Assembly: GCA_023382975.1 (NCBI GenBank)
Contig: JAHDXO010000021.1
Coordinates: forward strand, 80,514-144,513
Length of the DNA stretch: 64,000 nucleotides
Reading direction: 5' to 3'
Source of the DNA: Pirellulaceae bacterium
GTDB taxonomy: Bacteria > Planctomycetota > Planctomycetia > Pirellulales > Pirellulaceae
Shown here in pieces: positions 28,901 to 36,535 of the stretch; position 1 is the first letter of the stretch, and each line of letters begins with the position of its first letter. Under the pieces are notes generated by a model, which was given only the letters and a program-made list of their open reading frames with translations, did not search any database and was not told where the DNA came from. The translations under genes and the position numbers were made by a program.

Positions 28901-30952
28901 GCGCCCCGAGTCGGTGGTTTCGCTGCCGAACTCCTTGACCGTAGCGCCTTCCAGACTTTGGATCGACAGCGAGGCGGGGGTGTCCGCGGGCAGCACGAAC
29001 GACAACCGGCGCGTGCGCGCCTCGCGGATGTCGTACACCAGTTCATACTGGGCGGTCAGTCCGCTGGGCGCCAATTGCAGGAAGCTGTAGCTGCGGGCCG
29101 TGACGGTCGGCGTCTGCCGCCGGACGGCCAGCGTCGTGCGGTACGGTTGGCCGTCGTACCGATAGGCGAGATCCGAGGCGATGCCGGCCAAGCCGTAATT
29201 CGCCTTCTCGTTCTCGTCCAGCGGCACCAGGTTCTCCAACAAGTCGGGCCTCACGCCCAGATCGCTTTCCGCGCGGACGGCGATCGCGCCCAAATCGCGG
29301 TCCGCGTTTTGGATGACGAAACGCGGAAACTCGACCGTGTTCTCCTGCCAGTCGCCCAGCCAGCCGGCCGGGACGTGGACCGCTTGGAACAGCACGGTGC
29401 GGGGCTCGCCGGGCAGGACGCCGGGATTCAAGCGGACTCGGACCGATGGCGCGCCCCCCGCGTCCTCGTACCGTTCCACGGGCAGCGCATTGCCGTCCGC
29501 GTCGGTCACTTCGCTGACGAACCAGCCCGGCGGGCCTTGGAACCGCAGCTCGAACAGTCGTTCGACTTCGGGAGCGAGGACGAATCCGCCCCGTACCCGG
29601 TGCCCGGTGTCGTCCATGACCAGCAGCAGATTGGTCGTCGCTTCGAGCCGGGGCTTCGGCTGGTCGAACTGAGCCCGGACCGAGTAGTCTTCGCCGGGCG
29701 CGTAGAACGCGGCCAGGGTGCGCACGCGGGGCGTGCCGGGCTCGACGCGGAACACCGTGTCCGGCAGGGCGGCGGTGAGCACCGCATGGTCCACGGGAAT
29801 CAGCCCCTGCGGCGTTAGCGACTTGGCCTGCAGTTGCTGATCGACCACCAAGCCCACCAACGCGACCTGGCCCGCCACGTCCAGCGGTTCCAAACGCGGC
29901 ATCGTCCAATCGGTCAGCACGGCGGGCGTGCGAGTCGCCGACAGATTCAGCACCACCGTGTCGGTCGCCGGCTCGCGGAGCACGACTTCCAATTCGCGCC
30001 GCCCTTCGGCCTGATGGACTTCCCAGCGCGACAGCAGCGGGCTGAGCACTTCGGTCGGCTCAAACCCATCGGGCAACACGAAGCGGAACCGGTCGACCGC
30101 GCCGTGCAGCACGCCCAGCGACACGGCCGCGTGCAGCCGCTCACTGGCCGCGGTCACTTCGTCGACCAGCACGCTGCGCGCCACGATCACCCGCTGGCGG
30201 CGCAGCAGCCGGTTGTTCAGCGACATGACCAGCGACACCGGCTCGCGCGGCAACAATAGGTCGAACCGCGTCACGCCGGCCGTCTCGTCCACCTCGCGAC
30301 GGACTACACTAGCGCCGCTCTTGATCTCGACGTTTCCGGGGACGGTCAATCGCAATTGCGAGGCCGGGGCGGACGGGACGCGGAAGGCCAGCGACTGCTG
30401 GGCCGCCGACGTCTCCAGCGGGGTGACCAGATCCAATGTCAGGCGAAAACGGCCCGGGCCCGCGACAAACAACACGGCTTGTCCTTGCTCGTTGCGCCCG
30501 ATCGCCGCTTCGCGGTCGTCCAGTCGGGCCGCGCGGAGCCCGACGCCGCTCAACTCCAGCGGCACCGCCTGCAGCCCGTCGGCCAACACTTCCAGATCCA
30601 GGATTCCCAGCAGGCGGGCGCGTTGGTCCTCGATCGTCGCCTCGTAGGCGGCGGACAGGATCAGCGCCGCGTGAGGAGCCGGCTTCTCGGGATCGGTCTT
30701 CTTGGCTTGGGCGAGCAGTTCCTCGTACTGCTCGCGCGTCAGAAACACGCGCTGGACGTCGCCTTCGAGCAGCACGTTCAGATCGTCGAACGGAACGAAG
30801 ATCTCGCGGACCAGCTCCGGCTTCTTCGGGGCCTGCGCCACTGCCTGCCCGATGGCCGACGGGGCCAGCAGCACGAGCAGCGCCCACGCGGTCAGCAGCG
30901 GGAATCCTCGCTGGAGTTCACGCTTTAGCGTGTCTTCCCTGTTCGGCCTCAT
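22958..30952 (-). CDS. giant exported membrane-anchored protein, fused duplicate
   Basis: A 2664-residue protein. A signal peptide (about 15-40) is followed by module A (50-148: FVPFDDLNVLL, ALILSAAYEAT, LEVLADGLQAVPL). Long beta-rich regions lead to two or three membrane helices (about 1124-1190). Then comes a second signal-like segment ending AWAQ (about 1215-1235), module B (about 1262-1370: VLVPYAKYIELW, ALAGAAYQATLAG) and more beta-rich sequence. Near the C-terminus are a DUF1559-like motif (NNLKQLGLALQDYHDTY, about 2220-2236), a Gln-rich stretch, a Gly-Met patch and helices at about 2584-2645. It looks like two ancestral genes joined end to end. AAGGAAACC precedes ATG 30952. It follows a paralogous gene by 97 bp. 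It is probably a surface or periplasmic structural protein; the function is unknown. Confidence 0.85.
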   Translation of the reverse strand: MRPNREDTLKRELQRGFPLLTAWALLVLLAPSAIGQAVAQAPKKPELVREIFVPFDDLNVLLEGDVQRVFLTREQYEELLAQAKKTDPEKPAPHAALILSAAYEATIEDQRARLLGILDLEVLADGLQAVPLELSGVGLRAARLDDREAAIGRNEQGQAVLFVAGPGRFRLTLDLVTPLETSAAQQSLAFRVPSAPASQLRLTVPGNVEIKSGASVVRREVDETAGVTRFDLLLPREPVSLVMSLNNRLLRRQRVIVARSVLVDEVTAASERLHAAVSLGVLHGAVDRFRFVLPDGFEPTEVLSPLLSRWEVHQAEGRRELEVVLREPATDTVVLNLSATRTPAVLTDWTMPRLEPLDVAGQVALVGLVVDQQLQAKSLTPQGLIPVDHAVLTAALPDTVFRVEPGTPRVRTLAAFYAPGEDYSVRAQFDQPKPRLEATTNLLLVMDDTGHRVRGGFVLAPEVERLFELRFQGPPGWFVSEVTDADGNALPVERYEDAGGAPSVRVRLNPGVLPGEPRTVLFQAVHVPAGWLGDWQENTVEFPRFVIQNADRDLGAIAVRAESDLGVRPDLLENLVPLDENEKANYGLAGIASDLAYRYDGQPYRTTLAVRRQTPTVTARSYSFLQLAPSGLTAQYELVYDIREARTRRLSFVLPADTPASLSIQSLEGATVKEFGSETTDSGRRWTALLAEPAGGVVRLAVRFQQPLASEDQADYRLPLPLMENVAYQTAVVAVEGHADLDLEPKTDARRVDVGELAAAQYRAGRRLLGVYEFAGPPGDVRIDIRRRDGYGLPPAIVQRAKLETLVATSGACTTGARYLLRTKAPFLEIRLPDKQSRLWSALVDGRPMTPQTDGDSLLISLPATGRDAVRDLQIVYETPVAPLFLSGNVETAAPRLLLRSDRDAPPREVPTADIEWQLFLPPGHRLVRSFGTVETEGLPSRPSPVWTVAAILYEIGGGVSLLMPAELRMRSFSTSEATPPPATALYLADDMDSIRLDVQSGAMGAVTAEEFDMEALAANEFRREAAEASQPMAESAPVDQPQAPQAAPAPSRPAGPPTETPPPVVWEPKPEPAAAAQQAKSKMWALEGVRSLRIDLQPGDDSVTFRSLGSDPRLGATLVNQQQMNCLAWTVAGLVLALGIALTRSTARRKATLIVVVILAALALPPLTGWTQELGDVFDAAFFAACLLVPYYLAVALVRWACNCCCRCTAVPRSAATAAGTLLLLLPGTLVNQAWAQNPAPAFDPQPLIDLLLPPQPLRLPDDAVIIPYDPAQGDEGLKNATKVLVPYAKYIELWNRAYPDKRLDAKPPIVPYALAGAAYQATLAGGEFLELQGRLDIEVFSDQPVQVPLDLRGAVLSGARLDGQPARLQIVGPAAVAQTANAPAQMEQQVQQQARVVPAQPDPLVLLHVSGKGLRRLDLTVRIKLERRGGWRVAAARVPVAPAASLTLAVPAARTEVRLVGLADRGEHETETDGAQIVTALPMTGDLNLQWRSKVAEGQVDRSLTAESEAVLDVQEDGLRLAWRVNLLFPRSRRDTFTILLPDGYLVERVTGDNVRGWEWNAEQTPARLEITLLKEAMDSETVTLHLSQRGAVRADAPTQLSVPVVAVDGAMLHKGRITIRRSSRIDLRTDQTQGVSRTDVAADLSAVLGGGDAAEESPLGLLAYQAYQFAATPFAMQLTALPIPDETTAELQTLLRIAERETALETRVLLNVRRRPVHRVRLVVPQELKLEQVGPGPLDWAETQDNGRRLLNVYLEAGRTEPFSLVLSGSLGRRQAADPVSVPKFEVLDVASQQGDIVVQIDPAFNVRATELKNCESILLSRVFGWLQAAQRPLARLALRHSNPDYDARLEITPRQPRVSGFTVTNVKVTNIAVEETIVVDLTIQDAGIREVSFLVPAAMGQPRIRAPLLRQKTIEPAEDGWLRVRLQLQEETLGQYRVLVENDRLLTMADARQSLLQQAPIPVLEGVRTDQRYVTLEEAGRDELEIVGRENLQPLNRQQAEWRKLAGILGDGITQAFLVSGGNASPLLTYKTVQRATVQTAGAGIGLAEAFLIVDPSGAYRGRQIYHVYNTTEQFLEVQLPHAASSRPAELWTATVAGEAVKPGPVPNAASPGQVRIPLIKTAEGDRDYPVVLQYGGVLGSIHPVRGIDFPFIKTLNINVELSQVRLRLPESFRWVHFGGTMRQVTDEGDLAADFFDYNTRQVKRLMQVWNSENPYAKARVANNLKQLGLALQDYHDTYQQFGANTTLQFNYANNADVLSRAQQEAEQYFQQDAEVLATDNRGRLNTFFFEQKNSLARNVVTDLDGNFKQTVQPQAPGQAGDGGFHYGWLEKNKLDQRSNYSDEDLSKRFKDQAPEKAPVGKLGDLVKGKAVLQEGRERQLRESEESAQQVAQGEGQAQMAGQPQSQGVVQSQRDLARQYQQQLDIQTDGTANQPFGSSSFSRSRATGERDSRIQLWNGQQPADQGGQINGLALSPDSRRFAAPSNDFSDAPAAGYGGRGMGGMGGGMSGIGSGPAEVAFDPYAVPGAAEFSDQTHLASLDVELPSRGQEFFFTTPRGEVQIVAYGVSQPHISRLTQLLAVALGVAVLYVLYRVLLRVVPTVLRTIAGAVLLILLGLLSLIAMTFPVFGLVALGVGTVQLIRHSVHRKRPASQGTVCPQP

Positions 30953-30995
30953 CGCTACGGTTTCCTTGCGTGCAGCACGCTGAAGCGTGAACTCC
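30913..30995. repeat. 20-bp inverted repeat flanking the giant gene start codon
   Basis: GGAGTTCACGCTTTAGCGTG (30913-30932) and CACGCTGAAGCGTGAACTCC (30976-30995) are reverse complements in 19 of 20 positions, 43 bp apart, on either side of start codon 30950-30952. Each arm is itself a small palindrome (CACGCT/AGCGTG). The left arm lies in codons 7-13 of the gene. It could be a dispersed repeat copied into the gene start, or an RNA structure that shields the ribosome-binding site. Confidence 0.8.
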
Positions 30996-31011
30996 AACGG
31001 GTGCGGGACGT

Positions 31012-31031
31012 CCGAATTCTCACGAATTCGG
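31012..31031. repeat. palindrome CCGAATTC-tcac-GAATTCGG
   Basis: A perfect 8-bp inverted repeat with a 4-nt loop, just upstream of the 20-bp inverted repeat and 19 bp after the stop of the preceding paralogous gene. Such EcoRI-type palindromes (GAATTC repeated) in intergenic space suggest a dispersed repeat unit together with the neighbouring inverted repeat. Confidence 0.6.
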
Positions 31032-31049
31032 CTACGGGCTGTGGGGTAA

Positions 31050-34000
31050 CTACGCATCGCGGTTCCCTCCTTCCTGCTGCGAGCCGGACGCGTCGCCGAA
31101 CGGCGATTGAGACGCTGCGGCGCCCTCGCCCGTGCCGCTGGCGCTGTCCGCAGGTGCTGGCGGCGGCGCCCCGGTGGCCGCGGCGGCAGGTGCAGGCCCC
31201 GGGGCCGGCAATGCGGCGCGACGCCGGGTCCACCAGGCGCTCGATGCCTGCGACAGGCGGACCAGATACCAGAGCGACCACAGAACCACCACGATCAGGA
31301 TGGCGGTCAGCAGAGCGCCGTCGAGCACCTGGCGGGCCAGCAGCGGTACGAACACACCGGCCAGCAACAGCAAGGTGACCAGCAAGGCCACGGCGGCCGA
31401 CTTCTGCGTCAGCGGCTGGCGGATTAGCAACACGCCGCCCAGCAGCACGAGGGCGAAGACGATGCCGCTGAGCAGATTCTGGTGGATGGCGACCAGCCGC
31501 AACGAACTGTCGGGAGCGGGCTGGATGGTCGAGAACAGGTACAGCCGGCCATCGGTGGCAAAATTGCTGAACGGATCCGGCACGTTCAAGCCTTCGGTTA
31601 CCCAGGTGACCAACTGCCGATCCGATTGCTTGGCCATCGGCTGCGGCTCGTACCAGCGATAATCGACCTCGTCGGTCCACGGCCCGCGGGATCCGAGCAA
31701 CTTCAGTTCGCGCGGCAGGTAGGCACACAGATAGACTTTCTGAACGGCCGGTTGCGTATCAGCCTCGGCACTGGTGAACCGCGGCAGTTCCAAGCGGTCC
31801 CGCGTTCCCGGCACGCTATAGCGCAGCTCCAGCAGGAACGGCTCTTCCGCGTTCTGGCCCGTCAGCGGGATGAAATACTCGCCCTGATCGCCTTGCTCCA
31901 ATGCGACCGAGCGGCCGTTGATGCGCAGCGGGTCGCTGTCGAATTTCGGCGTAGCGGGCAACTCGAGCGGCAGTCGCTGCCGGGCGCTGCGGACGCGGTA
32001 CAACGCTTGCACCGAGATCTCGTTGCCGCGGGTGACCTCGGTTCGCACCACGGCCCGTTCGATGCTCGTGCGTTTCACCTCGACCAATTCGTAGCGGGTG
32101 ATATCCACCACCAATTCCCAACTGCCGCGGGCATCGTCCTGGAATTCGAACGCTCGGGCGGCGTCTTCGACCGGGGCGCCGGGCATCAGATCCAGGGTGG
32201 GATCGATCGGCTGCAGGCCCTTCGGATCGCCCGCCGGCCGGACATCCAGCGTTTCCGCCTTGGCCAACACGATTTGGCCCGAAGCGAGATCGACGCCCTG
32301 CGGCACGAGCCGCGGCACCGTCTCGGAGACCGAGCGCTGCACCTCCAGATCGCCGATCTTGTGGTCCCAGGCGAAACGTAGCGTCACGGTGCCGAGAAAC
32401 TCCGTTTCACCAACCAAGTTCCAAGCCACGTAGCCCTCGGCCACGTCGTCGGGCTGCGGCACGATCCGCGTCTCGCGGGCCACGTTGGCCGTCTGGTTGC
32501 GAATCTGGTCGGCCCGTTCGGCCGGCACGTCCAGTCGCAGCGAACGGACTCCGCTGTACTGGACTTCGTAGAACAGCGTCGCGGTGTACTTGATCACTCC
32601 CGATTCGACTTTGGCCGCCAGCAGTTGCCGGCAGGTGACGTACGGTTTGCGGCGTTCGACGTTCAGCGACAGATCGACCGGCTCGGCCGTGTAGGCGTAT
32701 GCCAGCACCTCGCGCGTTCCGGCGAATCGACCGCGGCGCGCTGACTCCAGACCTTCCAGCGCCTCGGCAACCGAGATCGTCTGCACGCCCTGCTGGCGGT
32801 CGGGGTTCACCCGCAGACTCTCCGGCGCGTAGACGATCATCCGGCCCGTCGATTGCTCGATTCCCTCCGGCGCGACACGCGGCACCGGCACCGGGATGCT
32901 TGAAACCTGTCCGGTGGGGCTCAGCAGATTCGGATCCTCCAGACGCCGCTGCAATTCGACGAACAATCCAACGCGGCCCAACGCCTTGCTGGACAGATTG
33001 ACGACCAGCCGCGTCTTGTCATCGGCCGGCCGATGATGCGTGTCGACCGCCACGGGACGGATGTCGCCCGCGGTATACCCTTCGACTCGGCGCACCTCGA
33101 AATCCGCGGGCACGTTCAATTCCAACTGGAACACACCGGCACGAGCAATGTCGTAAAAGGCCAGCAGATTCAGTGTCAATTGCTCGGGTTCCAAATACGC
33201 TTCGACCAGTTCCCGCGTGCGGATCTCCGGCTGGACCTTCTCGACGGCCAGGGACAGATCGAACGGCAGCGAGGCGTAGCGGTACGAGAAATCGTGCTTT
33301 GCCCCGGCCAACGCCGCTGGCAGTTCGGATGCGTCCAATTGCAGCAGGCCGGTGCGGCCGGTCACCTCGGCCCGCAAGGCTTCCGAGATGGTCACGACCA
33401 CAATGCCTTGCTGGCGGCCGACGTTCAGCGCCTGGACCATCGGCACCTGCACTCCTTCGCGAATCAGATCGTCGCTGAACTTCTCCAGTTCGACGGTCAC
33501 CTGCTGAGTGTCCCGCGCCGGTTCGTACAACTGGACGCGGATGCGGTTGCGGTTCTCGACCGTTTCCACGGTCCATTCCCGGACGTTCGGGTCGAAGACG
33601 TTCAGCACGCGATGGTCGGCCGGCGTCTCGATCGACAGTTGGGCCAGTTCCGCACGGCTGATCTTGTACGTCAATTGGGTCCGGGTCCGCACCACGCCCT
33701 CGTCGACCGTCACCTGCTGTTGCGTCTGGACCATGGCCAGGGCTTCCAGGCCAGTGGCTCCCTCGGCCTTGGGCGTCCAATCGATCCGCAACGTCTCGGC
33801 GGCTCCGACAAAGGCCATCAATACCGTTTCGGCGGCAGGCGGCTCGCTCGCGGCTGGGGGCGGCGGTTCGGTGGCGGCGACCAACGGCTGCACGTTGACT
33901 TTGATGCCCGGCTGAGGAATACGGATGCGCCACTGGTTGACCGGCGCTTGAGGAGCCTGCAAGCCCAAGTGATTCTGGCCCGGCGTCTTGGTGAACGCTT

Positions 34001-34586
34001 TGGAATATTGCAACGTCAGCTCACGAGTTTCCGGTTCGTCACCCTGTTTGCGAACCAGCAGCGAGTAGCCGGAGGACTGGACCAGCAAGCGCGCGGGTTG
34101 GTCGCCCAGCCGAGCCGACTGGATCGAAGCATCGGCCAGACGCAACGGGATCTCGTGCCAGCCTTCGCGGAGCAGTTCCAATTGCAGTTTCGCCGTCACG
34201 TTGACCACCTGTTCGCCGACGGTCGCTTCGCTTTCGATCTCGGTGATCAACGCGGCGACGGGTGGCGGTTGGTCCGGTTCGGCCCGCAACGCTTCCTGAG
34301 CCTGCTTCCACAATTTCTGGAATTGCTCGTAGGGCACGAACACTCCGCGACCTTCCTGCTCGAACACCTGGCGCAGTTTCGAGTAGGGAACGTAGATCGT
34401 CTGCTCGCGAAGCGAATCCTTGTCCGTGTCAGCCGGCGGCTGCGGGTTCGCCTCGGCGGCGGCCGGTTGCGGGTCCGGCTCGGCGACCGCCGGTTGCGTC
34501 GACGGTTCGGCCGGCGGATCCGCAGCGGTGGCGACAGCGAACAGAAACAGCGAAGCCAAACCCATCAGCCATCGTGCATGAACCAT
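31050..34586 (-). CDS. large exported membrane-anchored protein, paralogue of the giant protein
   Basis: A 1178-residue protein: signal peptide (1-21), a Pro/Ala/Gln-rich linker to about 55, then the module shared with its neighbour (61-168: TIYVPYSKLRQVFEQEG, GVFVPYEQFQKLWKQAQEAL, HEIPLRLADASIQSARLGDQ). Long beta-rich repeats of the type VPADFEVRRVEGYTAGDIRP follow. A C-terminal block of two or three membrane helices (LLSGIVFALVLLGGVLLI and onward) leads into a Pro/Ala-rich cytoplasmic tail. GGAAGGGG precedes ATG 34586. It is the first gene of a two-gene operon with the giant protein. It is probably a periplasm-exposed, membrane-anchored structural protein; no enzymatic motif is seen. Confidence 0.85.
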   Translation of the reverse strand: MVHARWLMGLASLFLFAVATAADPPAEPSTQPAVAEPDPQPAAAEANPQPPADTDKDSLREQTIYVPYSKLRQVFEQEGRGVFVPYEQFQKLWKQAQEALRAEPDQPPPVAALITEIESEATVGEQVVNVTAKLQLELLREGWHEIPLRLADASIQSARLGDQPARLLVQSSGYSLLVRKQGDEPETRELTLQYSKAFTKTPGQNHLGLQAPQAPVNQWRIRIPQPGIKVNVQPLVAATEPPPPAASEPPAAETVLMAFVGAAETLRIDWTPKAEGATGLEALAMVQTQQQVTVDEGVVRTRTQLTYKISRAELAQLSIETPADHRVLNVFDPNVREWTVETVENRNRIRVQLYEPARDTQQVTVELEKFSDDLIREGVQVPMVQALNVGRQQGIVVVTISEALRAEVTGRTGLLQLDASELPAALAGAKHDFSYRYASLPFDLSLAVEKVQPEIRTRELVEAYLEPEQLTLNLLAFYDIARAGVFQLELNVPADFEVRRVEGYTAGDIRPVAVDTHHRPADDKTRLVVNLSSKALGRVGLFVELQRRLEDPNLLSPTGQVSSIPVPVPRVAPEGIEQSTGRMIVYAPESLRVNPDRQQGVQTISVAEALEGLESARRGRFAGTREVLAYAYTAEPVDLSLNVERRKPYVTCRQLLAAKVESGVIKYTATLFYEVQYSGVRSLRLDVPAERADQIRNQTANVARETRIVPQPDDVAEGYVAWNLVGETEFLGTVTLRFAWDHKIGDLEVQRSVSETVPRLVPQGVDLASGQIVLAKAETLDVRPAGDPKGLQPIDPTLDLMPGAPVEDAARAFEFQDDARGSWELVVDITRYELVEVKRTSIERAVVRTEVTRGNEISVQALYRVRSARQRLPLELPATPKFDSDPLRINGRSVALEQGDQGEYFIPLTGQNAEEPFLLELRYSVPGTRDRLELPRFTSAEADTQPAVQKVYLCAYLPRELKLLGSRGPWTDEVDYRWYEPQPMAKQSDRQLVTWVTEGLNVPDPFSNFATDGRLYLFSTIQPAPDSSLRLVAIHQNLLSGIVFALVLLGGVLLIRQPLTQKSAAVALLVTLLLLAGVFVPLLARQVLDGALLTAILIVVVLWSLWYLVRLSQASSAWWTRRRAALPAPGPAPAAAATGAPPPAPADSASGTGEGAAASQSPFGDASGSQQEGGNRDA

Positions 34587-34998
34587 GGTCTCATCCCCTT
34601 CCTTCCGAAGCCAAAGCAATACCCGTTCTCGTAGCGGAATTCGCGAGAAATCCGTCTCGCCCCCCGGAAGCCGCATGGAATCTGCTGCGAGACAGGTGGA
34701 ACCGGCAGCCGCAAATCTAAGACGAAGCAGTCTACCCTATTGTTTTCCAGCGCCGAACGCGAAGTTGTAACGTGTTTGTAAAGCCCGCAGTTCCAATATA
34801 GTTGGGCGAAGCAGCGATGAGCAAGAAATTGAGTTACGAGTCGACGTGTACGACCGGTTCGCTCTCGCGACCGTCGAGATAGGCTCAACGAAGACACAGG
34901 CAGAGTCCGAACGCCCCGCCGTCTGGCGACGGCAGGTACGGATCAACCACACAGCCGTTTGCGGTTGAGCGATGCGAAGTCCTCAATCGGACGAAGCG
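34587..34998. other. 412-bp intergenic region, no gene seen
   Basis: This lies between the 1178-residue protein gene (start 34586) and the end of a sulfatase gene, both on the minus strand. It should hold the promoter of the two-gene giant-protein operon. I see no convincing -35/-10 pair, hairpin or small gene. The open frames here lack ribosome-binding sites. Confidence 0.6.
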
Positions 34999-36432
34999 CT
35001 ATCTTGCCTTCCGCCACACGGGTTCCCAGTCGGGTGACGGGGTGCGGGCGGATTTCAGATAGTCCGAAATGGTCGCGGCGATCTCGGGATGTTGGGCTGC
35101 GACATCGTTCTTCTCGGCGATGTCCACGCTCAGATCGTACAACTGGATCGGTTCGTCAGGGCCGCCGGCGCGGTGGCCTTTCCAGCGCCCTTGGTACAGG
35201 GCTGCCTGCTTGAAGCCGCCTTCGTGAAACTCCCAGTACAGGAACTCGTGCGCCGGTTGCTGATCGGTCTTGCCCAACAGCGTCGGCACGAAGCTGAGCG
35301 AATCCAGCCCCGCGGGCGTCTCGATTCCGGCCAGTTCGGCCGCAGTGGCGAACCAGTCGCCGAAATAGGCCGCGTGGTTCGACTGCGTGCCGGGCTGAAT
35401 CCGCCCGGGCCACCAGGCGATGCCGGGAACTCGGATTCCGCCGTCGGTCAGACTGCGTTTGATGCCCGTCAGCGGCCCGGACGGCTGGAAGCGGTCCAGA
35501 TTGTGGCTGCTTTCGTTGTGCGGCCCGTTGTCGCTGGTGAAGATGACCAGTGTGTTCTCGGCCAAGCCAAGCAGTTCCAGATGGTCCAGCATGCGGCCGA
35601 CGTAGCTGTCCAAACGCGTGATCATCGCCGCCTGGCCTTTGTCCTGGGGAGGCCAGTCCTCGCGGGCATACGGCCCGTAGTCCGGGACGTGAGCCCCGTC
35701 CTTCAGCGCCCGGTTCCGCTCGTTGTTGGCGTGCGGGGTGATCATGCTCCAGTACAAGAAGAACGGACGGTCTTGGTGGTTGGAGACGAACGATAGCGCC
35801 TGATCGGCAAACAGGTCGTCGGCGAACAGAATGCCGTCTTCGCAGTAGCCGCCGCCGAACTCGCCGACCGGAACCAGTTTGTTGGGCAGCGGAACCTGCT
35901 CCTCGTTCCGCCACAGGTATTCGGTGAAATGATTGTGAGCGCGGTGTTGGTTCAGGAAGCCGAAGAAGTAGTCGAATCCCTGCTTGCGCGGCAAACCGGT
36001 TCCGGCCGGTCCGACGTCGCCCAATCCCCACTTGCCGATCAAGGCCGTCGCGTAACCGGCTTGCTGCAATGCCTTGGCCACGGTGACATCGTCGGGCCGC
36101 AGGGCCTGGGCGATGGGATTCGCGCGGCCGGCGTTGCCTCGCACCCGGGTTTGCCCGTGATGCTGGCCGGTCATCAGAACGCTGCGCGACGGGGCACACA
36201 CGGTGGCTCCCGCGTAGAACTGGGTGAACCGCAAACCCTCGCGGGCCATGCGGTCCAGTCGCGGCGTGCGAATCACTTGCTGCCCATAGCAACCCAGTTC
36301 TCCGTAGCCCAAATCGTCGGCCATGATCCAGATCAAGTTGGGGCGGTCCGCGGCCCGCATCGAGGCGCTGCCTCCGAACAACGACAAGCCGACCATCGCC
36401 AGCATGATCAAGCAGAACATTCTACGTGTCAT
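34999..36432 (-). CDS. exported sulfatase (arylsulfatase A-like)
   Basis: A 477-residue exported sulfatase. A signal peptide of about 28 residues is followed by IWIMADDLGYGELGCYG (metal-binding Asp39, Asp40), the formylglycine motif C79-A-P-S-R, GKWGLGD and TSDNGPHNESSHN. ATG 36432 has GGAG at 36440-36443, 7 nt upstream; ATG 36450 precedes that site and is less likely. It lies 103 bp after another sulfatase gene on the same strand and is probably co-transcribed with it. Like the 0.5-3.5 kb pair, it joins two different sulfatase subtypes, suggesting stepwise desulfation of one complex glycan. Confidence 0.92.
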   Translation of the reverse strand: MTRRMFCLIMLAMVGLSLFGGSASMRAADRPNLIWIMADDLGYGELGCYGQQVIRTPRLDRMAREGLRFTQFYAGATVCAPSRSVLMTGQHHGQTRVRGNAGRANPIAQALRPDDVTVAKALQQAGYATALIGKWGLGDVGPAGTGLPRKQGFDYFFGFLNQHRAHNHFTEYLWRNEEQVPLPNKLVPVGEFGGGYCEDGILFADDLFADQALSFVSNHQDRPFFLYWSMITPHANNERNRALKDGAHVPDYGPYAREDWPPQDKGQAAMITRLDSYVGRMLDHLELLGLAENTLVIFTSDNGPHNESSHNLDRFQPSGPLTGIKRSLTDGGIRVPGIAWWPGRIQPGTQSNHAAYFGDWFATAAELAGIETPAGLDSLSFVPTLLGKTDQQPAHEFLYWEFHEGGFKQAALYQGRWKGHRAGGPDEPIQLYDLSVDIAEKNDVAAQHPEIAATISDYLKSARTPSPDWEPVWRKAR

Positions 36433-36535
36433 TCGAATTCTCCTGTTCATTCGGGACGAATGGACGGCTGGGAGGGGCCGCCCTGCGAACAATTGGCACG
36501 GATCGACCAATCCTCGAACGATCAACCGGTGAGGG

